In this document: piece after piece, positions 46,423 through 56,440 of the stretch
How the letters are laid out: the number at the start of each line of letters is the position of its first letter
Numbering within the stretch: the stretch's first letter is position 1
Source of the DNA: Abelmoschus esculentus
Lineage: Eukaryota > Streptophyta > Magnoliopsida > Malvales > Malvaceae
Assembly (NCBI GenBank): GCA_035048815.1
Contig: JAUCBN010000037.1
Span: 10,196,001 to 10,260,000 of the forward strand
Length of the DNA: 64,000 bases
Direction of reading: 5' to 3'
Translations under genes and position numbers: made by a program
Notes under the pieces: generated by a model
What the model was told of the DNA's origin: nothing
Databases searched by the model: none
The model's input: only the letters and a program-made list of their open reading frames with translations

Positions 46423-47748
46423 TGTCGCGTGTCAAAAGTGCGCGTTTAGTGAAAGTGGACACATCGCAAGTGATAAGTGATAAGTATTTATCGGATTATC
46501 GTCTCCACAGGGATTGGTATACTTAATATGTCTTCTTCGTCTCCTTGTTCTGAAAAAAAGAAATAAAATAAAACACAAGTAATTTTGGGTTTGATAAACT
46601 GAAATAAAACAACTAAATAAAAGAATGAGATTTGATCAATAGAGAGAGAGGTCAGGATCCAGTTGCATTGCATTGTGGATTTGATTGACTTGCCTCTGCA
46701 CAATGCAATCGTATATCACTGCCTCGGCAGCACTGCAGATTACTGCCTTGGCAGAGACAATACTGTCCGCCGCGGCAATCCCTTGCTCGTGGGTGGACTT
46801 TACCAAAGTTCGGCAAAGTGTTCTTGAATAACTCCGCTTATCCCTAAGTTGAAGTACTGTTGATGACTAATCCTTGATGATACCTCCCGGCGTGAATCAA
46901 TTATACTCACCAACCAATCTCACACTTCTTTTAGCCGCTAAAACTCTTAACCTATACCTAGGCCGAGTTAGTATTTCGCGATTGAAACACCGTACTTACC
47001 CCTTTCGTGAATCTAACTCTCCCAAGTCTAGATAAATGGATTACTCACAAACTTCTCTCCCGAGCTTGAATGTAAGAACAAGGAATAACAAAGGATAAGC
47101 AAACCTTGATAGTTTTATTGCACTGAAACAAAGACAAAGTACAATCTCCTCTCACATATACTAAACAACCTTCACCTAAACCCTAAGAAAGCTTAGAACA
47201 TAGTTGAGAGAAAGAAAACAAAGTTTATGAATCGGCTCTCTCTCTCTAGGTATCTCTAATACATTGGACGGCTAGGTCTTATATAGGCTTGACCTAGGGC
47301 AAACCTTTCCTAAGTAGAATACAACTTGGAGTAGGGAACAAGTCATGTACATAATTAAAATATTTCCAAGTTTAATTCAACAAAGAGGCTTTCCCGCGTG
47401 GCCTTGTCTTGGGCTTTTCCTCATGCTAACCAGCTCCGATCCATGTGCTTTATGTCCAGGAACGTCCCTTGGATTTTTCTCTTCCAATCGCCTACAGTAT
47501 TGCTCTCTGGCTCTCAGCTGCTGCCTCGGCATCACATCCTGCCTCGGCCATGTCGCTGCCGCGGCAATGGTTCTCCTGCACAGATATAAAAATGCAGTAA
47601 AACTTGCCTTTTTCTGTAAATATTATCTTCATAAGCTTAACTTCTAAATATATCACATTAAGTACATGCATTGGTTCGAGTGGGTGTAAATTCGGTGATT
47701 AATGCCCATAAAAGGTGTAAAAAGTGATAGTGAGTTGAGCACTTATCA
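46423..47748 (-). repeat. Element B 5' LTR (1326 bp)
   Basis: On the plus strand TGTCGCG...ACTTATCA. TATA box (minus) at 47279-47285. CTGCCTCGGCAG at 46719-46730 and TGCCGCGGCA at 47557-47566. Confidence 0.92.
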
Positions 47749-50200
47749 CAGGCTCTAGATCCTAAAAACGATCGAAAATGATATTAAATTAATTTTTTTG
47801 GGTACAAAAAGTTAATTATGGGCTTTTGGACCTAATTAAACAATGTAAGATTTTTTTGAGCTTTTTATTCAATTAAAATTCGAACGGGTTCAATATAAAG
47901 CCCATTTAGACATTCACGCTTTGAAACCTACAAAACGATCGAAACTGATATTAAATCAATTTTTTTGGGTACAAAAAGTTAATTATGAGCTTTTGAACCT
48001 AATTATGGGCTTTTGAACCTAACTAAAAAGCTTAAACTAAAATTTTGAGCTTTTTACTCGGTTAAAATTCGAACGGGTTCATTATAAGGCTTATTTAGAC
48101 ATATACGCTCTAAAACCTATAAAACGATTGAAAATGATACAAAATCAAATTTTTGGGGTACAAAAAGTTAATTGTGGGCTTTTGAACCAAATTAAAAAGC
48201 TAAAACAAAAATTTTGGGATTTTTACTCGGTTAAAATTCGAATAGGTTCACTTTAAAGCCCATTTAAACATGCACGCTATGAACCCTACAAAACCATTGA
48301 AACTGATATTAAATCAATTTTTTTGGTTGCAAAAAGTTAATTATGGTATTTTGAACCTATTTAAACAGCTTAACTAAAATTTTGAGCTTTTTAATCGGTA
48401 AAAATTCGAACTGTTTCACTATAAAGCCCATTTAAACATGCATGCTTTGAACCCTACAAAACGATCGAAAATGATATTAAATCAAATTTTTGGGGTACAC
48501 AAAGTTAATTATAGACTTTTGAACCAAATAAAAAAATTAAACCAAAATACTGAGCTTTTTACTCTGTTAAAATTCGAACGGGTTCACTATAAAGCCCATT
48601 TAGACATGCACGCTCTAAACCCTACAAAATGATCGAAAATGTTATTAAATCAAATTTTTGTGGTAAAAAAAGTTAATTATAGAATTCTGAACCAAATTAA
48701 AAAAATTAAACTAAAATAGTGAGTTTTTTACTCGGTTAAAATTCGAACGGGTTCACTATAAAGCCCATTTAGACATGCAAGCTCTATACCCTACAAAACG
48801 ATCGAAACTGATATTAAATCAAATTTTTTGGGTACAAAAAGTTGATTATGGGCTTTTGAACCTAAATAAACAGCTTAAACTAAAATTTTGAGCTTTTTAC
48901 TCGATTAAAATTCGAACGAGTTCACTATACAACCCATTTAGACATACACGCATTGAACCCTACAAAATAATCGAAAATGATATTAAATTAATATTTTTGT
49001 GTAGAGAAAGTTAATTATGGGCTTTTCAACCTAATTAAACAGCTTAAACAAAAATTTTGACCTGTTTACTCGGTTAAAATTCGAACGGGTTAACTATAAA
49101 GCCTATTTAGACATTCACGCTATGAAACCTACAAAACGATCGAAAATGATATTAAATCAATTTTTTTGGTACAAAAAGTTAATTATGGTCTATTGAACCT
49201 AATTAAAAATCTTAAACTAATTTTTTATGCTTTTTACTCGGTTAAAATTCGAATGGGTTCACTATACAACACATTTAGACATGCACGCTCTGAAACATAC
49301 AAAACGATCGAAAATGATATTAAATCAATTTTTTTGGGTACAAAAAGTTAATTATAGGCCTTTTAACCTAATTAAAAAGCTTCAACTAAAATTTTGAGTT
49401 CTAACTCGATTAAAATTCGAACGGGTTCAGTATAAAGCCCATTTAGACATGCACGCTCTGACTCCTACAAAACGATCGAAAATGATATTAAATCAATTTT
49501 TTGGGTACAAAAACTTAATTATGGGCTATTGAACCAAATTAAAAATCTTAAACTAAAATTTTGTGCTTTTTACTCGGTTAAAATTCGAACAGGTTCACTA
49601 TAAACCTCATTTAGACATGCAAGCTCTAAACCCTACAAAACCCTCGAAACTGATATTAAATTAAATTTTTTCGGCACAAAATGTTAATTATGGGATTTTG
49701 GACCTATTTAAACAGCTTAAACTAAAATTTTGTGCTTTTTACTCGGTTAAAATTCGAACGGGTTCACTATAAAGCCCATTTAGACATGCACGCTCTAAAC
49801 CCTATAAAACGATCGAAAATGATATTAAATCAAATTTTTGGGCACTAAAAGTTAATTATGGACTTTTGAACCAAATTAAAAAAGATTAAACTAAAATATT
49901 GAGCTTTTTACTCCGTTAAAATTCGAACGGGTTCGCTATGAAGCCCATTTAGACATGCACGTTCTGAACCCTACAAAACGATCGAAACTGATATTAAATC
50001 AATTTTTTTCGTACAAAAAGTTAATTATGGGCTTCTGAACCTAATTAAATAGCTTAAAATAAAATTTTGAGCTTTTTACTCGATTAAAATTCGAACGGGT
50101 TCACTATACAACCCATTTAGACATGAACGCTCTGAACCCTACAAAACGATCGAAAATGATATTAAATCAAATTTTTGGGGTACAAAAAGTTAATTATGGA
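47749..50200 (+). repeat. Satellite block 3, about 169-bp monomer, about 14 copies
   Basis: Same monomer and orientation, resuming in phase after element B. A short duplication of CTTTTGAACCTAATTATGGG lies near 47990. It ends abruptly around 50200 in TTAATTATGGA, joining fragment C. Open frames 48438-48632 and 49166-49351 are satellite. Confidence 0.95.
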
Positions 50201-50226
50201 CTAGGAGTGGCGTACAACTTAAGGAG

Positions 50227-51413
50227 ATGTTAGGAAACTCAGCAGACAAAGTCTCACTAGTGGAACAAGAAGAAATAGATAAAGTGGACTTGGATGCTGA
50301 ACTAAGTGATCATGCCACAGCAATCTCAGAAAAAAACACTGCCTCAGCAGAAAAATCGGCAGTCCCTAGACAAGTGGCCGAGACAGCAGGAAAACCAGTG
50401 GTGCTAGGTATTAAATTCCAGACCAATGAGACAATAGAGGAGATGCGACCACCACCAGCTTTCCCACAAAGGTTGAAAAAGCATAAATAGGAATATCAAT
50501 TTAAAAATTCTTAGACATCTTGAAGCAAGTTCACATTTACTTGCCATTTGTTGAGGCAATAGAACAAATGCCGAATTATGCTAAATTCTTAATAGACATT
50601 GTGTCTAAAAGAAAAAGGCTTGGTGAGTTTGAAATAGTGGCTGCAACTGAAGGATGCATAGCAATGCTTCATAATCGCATGCCTCCTAAATTGAAGGATC
50701 CTGGATGTTTTACTAAACCTTGTGCGATAGGAAACCACTATGAAGGAAAGGCATTATGTGACCTTGGAGCAAGCATAAACTTGATGCCGAAATCTGTTTT
50801 CCAAAAACTTGGAATATGAAGGGCAAAACCTACAAGAATAATGCTCCTATTAGCGGAGAAATCGTATGTGCAACCTGAAGGAAAAATCGAGGACATATTG
50901 TTAAGGGTGGATAAATTTATTTTTCCAGCTGACTTCCTTGTTCTTGATTCTGAAGCAGATGACAATGCACCGATCATCTTGGGGAGACCTTTTCTAGCCA
51001 CTGGACACACTCTTATTGATGTGGAAAAAGGAGAATTGACAATGAGGGTTAACGACCAGCAAGTCAAACTCAATGCTTTCCATAACTTGAAAGGACAAGA
51101 TGATCTAGAGGAGTGCAAGGTTATCCACACCATAGATTCAGGCAGTAAAATATCTTATCTCAACAACCACTGCCTCGGCAATACGCTCGGCAATGCTGTT
51201 GATAATAGTTACAACAGAGTCCTGGATAGTGTTGAAACATCAAAGGTGAAGAAAGCTAATTGGATAGCACACTTTTTAGGCAAACTTAGGTCCAAATGGT
51301 CAAAACCACATGGTGCAATAAAAATCAAATCAAGAAGGGATGAGCATGAGTCCAAAGCGAATAGGCAACAGTTGAAGCTTGATACAGGTGAACATGAGAT
51401 GAGGACTATATAG
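50227..51413 (+). pseudogene. gag linker and protease (fragment C)
   Basis: Frame 50227-50490 (linker ending PPPAFPQRLKKHK) is followed by a frameshift into 50520-50819 (protease with ALCDLGASINLMP), a TGA at 50817-50819, then the same frame on to 51413. The C-terminus continues about 80 residues past LNAFHNLKG with a basic stretch (KANWIAHFLGKLRSKWSK) that A and B do not share, so C belongs to a different subfamily. Not functional. Confidence 0.8.
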
Positions 51414-51659
51414 ACCATCACTTTAGGAGATGCACTTGCATGCACTCCTCCTGTGACATAATCTCTTCATCGTCTCTTTATTTTTAGTATTAGTTTTAGT
51501 TTAGAGTTAATCTTTTTATTTTTGCTTTTTCTTAATTTAATTTTTGTTTGGTGTTTAATAATATTTTTTAGAGCAATAAGCAAGAATGAAGGTGAAGAAG
51601 TTCATAGCAGGAAATTTACTACCGTGACAGTGCACAGTGTTAGGGCCGCAGCAGTCCCC

Positions 51660-51775
51660 AACGGGCAGAACAGTGTAACGGCTAGTCTGCCGAAATTCCC
51701 GCCGTGGCAGTAAAGGCCAACGACTACAAAACGTCTAGTGGTTCAAAACGGCTACAAAGCCAAGGCCTTTATAAG
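51660..51775 (+). promoter_or_regulatory. Candidate internal promoter for ORF2 (fragment C)
   Basis: TTTATAAG at 51768-51775, about 162 bp upstream of the ORF2 ATG, with AACGG at 51660, 51677 and 51747 and the same pyrimidine-rich leader. The TATA box is weaker than in A and B. Confidence 0.5.
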
Positions 51776-51936
51776 CACCCTCTCCCTCTTGAACTATTCA
51801 CTCTTGTATTCTTGACTCTTTAGAATTACTTGCTTAAATCTCTCTCTCACATTACTCTTTGCTTAAATTCAAGTTATCTTTCAGAAACTCTCCAAGATTA
51901 TCTCCAAGATCTTCAAAAAATCTCCATTGTTTATCC

Positions 51937-52479
51937 ATGGCTACCTACAACAGATTTGCCCCACCGCTGTTGAAGAACGCTTCAACAGATCTTTCATTGC
52001 AAGGCAATTATGGGAGGAACAAGGATTCCAGCACTCTGATGAAGAAAATTATGGTATCGAGCATTACTTGTTCGACAGAATAAAATATCAAGAATGAAAA
52101 ATCTTTTCCCTGCAACCTACCCAGGCCAATGCAACAATAGTGCGGGAATTCTACGCTCATGGCCGAGCAAGGACTCTCTGTATGTCCACTGCCGAGGCAA
52201 GCCGGTCAGACTTGATGCCGAGACAATTAATCTATTCTACGGCCTAACCCCTGATCGTGATGACCATTCTCCATTCATGGAGGACATCACCAACGAAGAT
52301 TATGAGCTGATCAAAGACGACCTTTGCTACGACAATACTAATTGGGAAACCGGTGCTCATAGAGGATCGGTAGCAAGGTAGAACTTAAGTCCCGAAGCCA
52401 AGCTGTGGAACACATTCGTCAAAAGACGCCTCATCCCAACATCTCATAACAGCACTGTCGACCGAAAAAGATTGGTTCT
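51937..52479 (+). pseudogene. ORF2 5' part, frameshifted and truncated (fragment C)
   Basis: ATG 51937 (MATYNRFAPP) then a frameshift, recovered in the frame of 52094-52381 (YVHCRGKPVRLDAETINLFYGL). TAG at 52379-52381 stands where A has CAG. Cut off after HNSTVDRKRLVL by the LTR at 52480. Confidence 0.8.
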
Positions 52480-53831
52480 TGATAAGTGATCAACTCACTA
52501 TCACTTTTTCACCTTTCATGGACAATAATCACTAAATCTGCACCCACTTGGACCAATGCATGTGCTTAATGTGGGATAATTAGATATTCTGCTTTGGAAG
52601 CATATAAAGATGATATTTATAGAAAAGGCGAGTTTTACTATACTTTTGTGTCTATGCAGGAAAAATTATTACCGCGGCAGCAACCGAGGCCGAGGCAGGA
52701 CCTGATGCCAAGACAGCAAGAACAAGTAACGATACTGTAGGCGACTTGAAGAGAAAAATAAGCTGGACGTTTCTAGTCAAGCAGCGCAAGAATTGGAGCT
52801 GGGTAGCACATGGAAAGCCCAAGTTAAAGGCCACGTGGAAAAGAATCCTAGTTGGAGTAAACTTGGAAATATTTTATTTATGGACTTGACTTATGTCCTA
52901 CTCCAAGTTATACTCCTACTTAGGAAAGGTTTTCCCTAGACCAAGCCTATATAAGACCTATCCGTCCAAGAGGAGAAGAGAGAGGAGAGTTTTCGGCACA
53001 AAGCTTAGTATCATAGAGAGAGCCGACTCCACCTTAGATTTTAGATTTCTTTTTAATATGTTCTAAGTTTCTTTAGGCTTAGGTGAAGGTTGTAGAGTTT
53101 AATGAGAAGAGATTGACTTTTGTTTCTTGTTTTAATGCAATAAAATATCAAAGTTTGCTTATTCTTCGCCATTCTTTGTTCTTCCATCCAAGCTCGAGAG
53201 AGAAGTTTGCAAGTAATCCATTTATCTAATATCGAGAGAGTTAGATTCGCGAAAGGAATAAGTACGGTGTTTCAATCGGGAAACAATAACTCGGCCTAGA
53301 GATAGGTTAAGAGTTTCAGTGGCTAAGAGAAGTGTGTGATTGGTTGGTGATTACAATTGATTCACGCCGAGAGGTATCATCAAGGACTGGTCATCAATTG
53401 TACTTCAACTTAGAGATAAGCGGAGTCATTAAAGGACACTTTGTCGAACTTTAATAAAGTCTACCCAAGAGCAAGAGATTGCCGCGGCGGACAAGCATCA
53501 TCGCTGTCGAGGCAGTAATCTGCAGTACTGCCGAGGCAGTGTTGTGCGATTGCATTGGACAGAAACAAGTCAATTGAATCCACTATACAACACAACTGGA
53601 TCCTGGCCACTTGTTTAATCTGTTTATCTTCTCTTTATTTAGTCTTCTTTATTTAATATTCATCAACCCCAATCTTACTTGTGTTTTTATTTTATTCCTT
53701 TTCATAGCGAGAAGACAAAAGAAGGCATATTAAGTAGACAAATCCCTATGGAGACGATATCTGATATACTTATCACTTTATTACTTGCGACGTGTTCACT
53801 TGCACTATTTGCGCACTTTTGACACGCAACA
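52480..53831 (+). repeat. Element D 5' LTR (1352 bp)
   Basis: TGATAAGTGATCAACTC...CACGCAACA. TATA at 52948-52955, CAATAAAAT poly(A)-type signal near 53143, CTGCCGAGGCAG at 53528-53539. Clearly more diverged from the A and B LTRs than the two LTRs of A are from each other. Confidence 0.9.
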
Positions 53832-53837
53832 AGTTTT

Positions 53838-53855
53838 TGGCGCCATTGCTAGGGA
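53838..53855 (+). other. Primer-binding site, tRNA-Asp type, with changes (element D)
   Basis: TGGCGCCATTGCTAGGGA differs at three positions from the site in A and B. Confidence 0.75.
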
Positions 53856-53929
53856 TTAACAACTAAATTTTGTTTTCTTTATTCTCTTGCTTTTAGTTAT
53901 TTTTATTTAACTTCGATTTTTCTTGGTGT

Positions 53930-54988
53930 ATGACCAGGGCCAACCCAACTAACCCTTTGTACGAACTAGATCCCGAGATCGAACGTACACGACAAAGGTT
54001 GAGAAGAAAAATCCAAGGAGCTATGGCAGATCATCCAGCAGGACAAAACTTACCTGCCGGCAATGGAGGTCTTCCGCCGCCACCAGGGCCGCGACAGCTT
54101 ACTGTTCGAGACTTCTTGGAGGAGGATTTGAATGGGTTAAATCCAGGTGTTGTTACACAAGAGATCGAAGCAGCCCACTTTGAGCTAAACCTTGTCATGT
54201 TCAATATGCTCAACACTATTGGACAGTTTGGTGGGTCTATGACTGAGGATGCCAGGCAGCACCTCCAGTCATTCATGGAGATATGCAATTCTTTCAAAAT
54301 CCAAGGAGTCCATGAAGATGTCTTGAGATTGAAATTATTCCCCTATTCACTGAGGGATAGGGAAAATACCTGGTTAAATAGCATTCCAGCAGGATCTATT
54401 GGATCTTGGATTGAACTCTGTCGTGATTTCATTACACGTTTTAATCCTACTAATTTATATGATCGTATACGTAATGAAATTACTTCTTTTCGACATACAG
54501 ATGATGAACCAATGTATGAGGCATGGGAGCGCTATAGGGAACTACTGCACACGTGTCCTTTACATGGATTTCCCTTGTGGACACAAGTAACCATGTTTTA
54601 TAATACAACCAATACGCCAACCAAAATGATGTTAGAGGCATCTGCCAATGAAACATTCCTTGACAAAGCACCTGAGGAAGCTATTGAAATCTTGAACAAG
54701 CTCGCCAAGAACGATTTTCAATTCCCTACATCAAGGCGAGGAGGAGTAAGACGCCAATCCACAGTGAATGAGTTAGAAACATCAAATTCAGTGGCAACAC
54801 AATTGGCCTGTCTTACCAAGATGGTGCAGAACATGCAGCTACAACAAAATACCCATGAGGTTAAGGCCATTGATTCTTTTTGCAATTTATGTGGAGGTAA
54901 CCACAATTCTTCTGAATGTATGCAAACTCAAGAATCCAGCCTTTATGTTGGAAACTATAACCGAAACAATAATAAAAACATCATTTAG
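53930..54988 (+). CDS. Athila-like gag, open but 3'-truncated (element D)
   Basis: Uninterrupted 352-codon frame from ATG 53930 (MTRANPTNPLYELDPEIER, the conserved start). It holds the capsid region (GSWIELCRDFITRFNP, EPMYEAWERYRELL) and the knuckle CNLCGGNHNSSEC near residue 316. It keeps the QEIEAAHFELNLVMFN segment partly missing from A. The last five or so codons come from the adjoining fragment, and the linker and protease are lost. It is the best-preserved gag of the family in this window. Confidence 0.8.
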   Translation: MTRANPTNPLYELDPEIERTRQRLRRKIQGAMADHPAGQNLPAGNGGLPPPPGPRQLTVRDFLEEDLNGLNPGVVTQEIEAAHFELNLVMFNMLNTIGQFGGSMTEDARQHLQSFMEICNSFKIQGVHEDVLRLKLFPYSLRDRENTWLNSIPAGSIGSWIELCRDFITRFNPTNLYDRIRNEITSFRHTDDEPMYEAWERYRELLHTCPLHGFPLWTQVTMFYNTTNTPTKMMLEASANETFLDKAPEEAIEILNKLAKNDFQFPTSRRGGVRRQSTVNELETSNSVATQLACLTKMVQNMQLQQNTHEVKAIDSFCNLCGGNHNSSECMQTQESSLYVGNYNRNNNKNII

Positions 54989-56440
54989 CCAAAGTACTTA
55001 TCATTTCTCATGCATAAATCACATATGCAAAAACTACATTAAGAGCATGACCAAAACATGGCAAATATGGAGCGATATGGGAACCATTAAGAGAGCGAAA
55101 CCATTTAACTTACTTCCGAGTGTGGGGAGGTTTTTCACACCATCCCTATTCCCAAACCTTTGATAAAACAAGTAAAAACTTGTCGATACGGCAGCCCACT
55201 CACCACTTGTCCGAAACTAGCTTGCCGAAGCTAACCGACATTCTCGCCTTTTTTGAAACACCTTCAACACTTAGCTCAACACCTTGACCTGTTTTTAACA
55301 TATCAAAACAGAGGTATTAATGCATTCAATCAACCTTCCACACTTTCCAAACAAACAGCCCCAAAAACTACACTTAAGAAAACCAAAAACACATCTGAAA
55401 CTAATCCGAATGACCTCCAGCCCTTAGCCAACGAAAACCAAAACCTCTTAGCAACAAAACACAGCCAAGAACCATGATCTAATTATCCTAAACCAACAGC
55501 AAACATTTAGCCACCTAAACAAGCCATAAACCGAAGATCTAAGCCAATTAACATCACCAAAACCTAAGATCCGGGTTTACCCATCCATGTACCATTAATT
55601 CCATGTTAAAACACATCAAAATTAATTGATTTACCCATTGAAAACCATCAGGTATCACCTTATTATGGGATTGCATCAATTCAATCAAAATTAACCGATA
55701 AAAATCGAAAATCATCAATTAAAACCATAAAACAAATCAAGAAATCAATGTAATGGATCAAACACTTGGGAATTTCAATAAAGAAATCAAAGTTCAGAGG
55801 TTTGAATGGTTTCTTACCTTCAAACAAGATCCAACCTCTTTCCAATTGAAAAACCCATGCAAAACAAGTTGTAAAGTGTAAGAAATTGGAGAGAAATAAG
55901 GAGAAAATAATATGAACGAAATTGAATAAAAAAGATGTGATTTACCTTGATAAAATTGAAGAGAATTCTGATTGGAAACCAATAAAATTAGGAGAAGTTG
56001 AGAGAAAATGAGAAGTTAGGTGAAAAGGTGATTTTAGTGAAAAATGGGAAATAAATCTCAATAAAAATCTTTATGGTAATTAAAAGGAGTTTATAAAGAG
56101 ATTTTTGGAAGGTTAGATCTGATGAGAAAGATTGGATAAATAGACCCTTAAAGATTCTAAGTTTTGACCCAATTACATTTTAGTCACTAAAATAGTCATT
56201 TTTACAAAATAGTCACTACTTTCCAAAATGTCAAGGTTCCAAGTGTAATTTTTCAAAATTGATTTGACCAAAGTCAAATATAGTCCAAATAAGAATTTTA
56301 GAGTATTTTTCCATATTTTATTTCCTTTGAAAACCATTTATAAAAATTAAATCCCGAATCTAGGGTAATTGGCTTGATCGTTTCAACCGAACCTTCGATT
56401 CGACCATGATAACATCTAAGCACATTTTTGAGGTGTTACA
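54975..56440 (-). repeat. Truncated Ty3/gypsy LTR of a second family (minus strand)
   Basis: On the minus strand it starts TGTAACACCTC at 56440. It contains a TATA-like TTTATAAACTCC near 56092, an AAGGTAAATCACA donor-like site near 55943, and the GGTAAGAAACCATTCAAACC and GGTGTGAAAAACCTCCC blocks shared with 15573-16290. It is truncated at 54975. With the plus-strand fragment it implies a full LTR of about 3 kb. No coding frame. Confidence 0.7.

Larger units (their letters stand above)
39543..47748 (-). mobile_element. Element B: non-autonomous Athila-like LTR retrotransposon
   Basis: 8206 bp in reverse orientation, same layout as element A. Flanks CACGC (39538-39542) and CAGGC (47749-47753) are target duplications with one change, inside a satellite monomer. 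Also lacks RT, RNase H and integrase. Palindromes occur at 39841, 39865, 43058, 46719 and 47557. The two LTRs differ by a few percent. Confidence 0.9.
50201..52479 (+). mobile_element. Fragment C: internal part of an Athila-like element
   Basis: Begins inside the gag linker (the region of A near 27515) and runs through protease, spacer, internal promoter and the first part of ORF2, where it is cut at 52479 by the LTR of element D. No 5' LTR. It shows the same direct protease-promoter-ORF2 order without RT or integrase. Confidence 0.85.
52480..54974 (+). mobile_element. Element D: LTR plus gag of a nested Athila-like element, 3'-truncated
   Basis: LTR, primer site and gag follow each other normally, but the element stops in the gag linker near 54974 and joins a minus-strand LTR fragment. 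The exact LTR start inside ORF2 of fragment C points to insertion into C, with GTTCT (52475-52479) as the left target copy. The right copy is lost. Confidence 0.8.
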
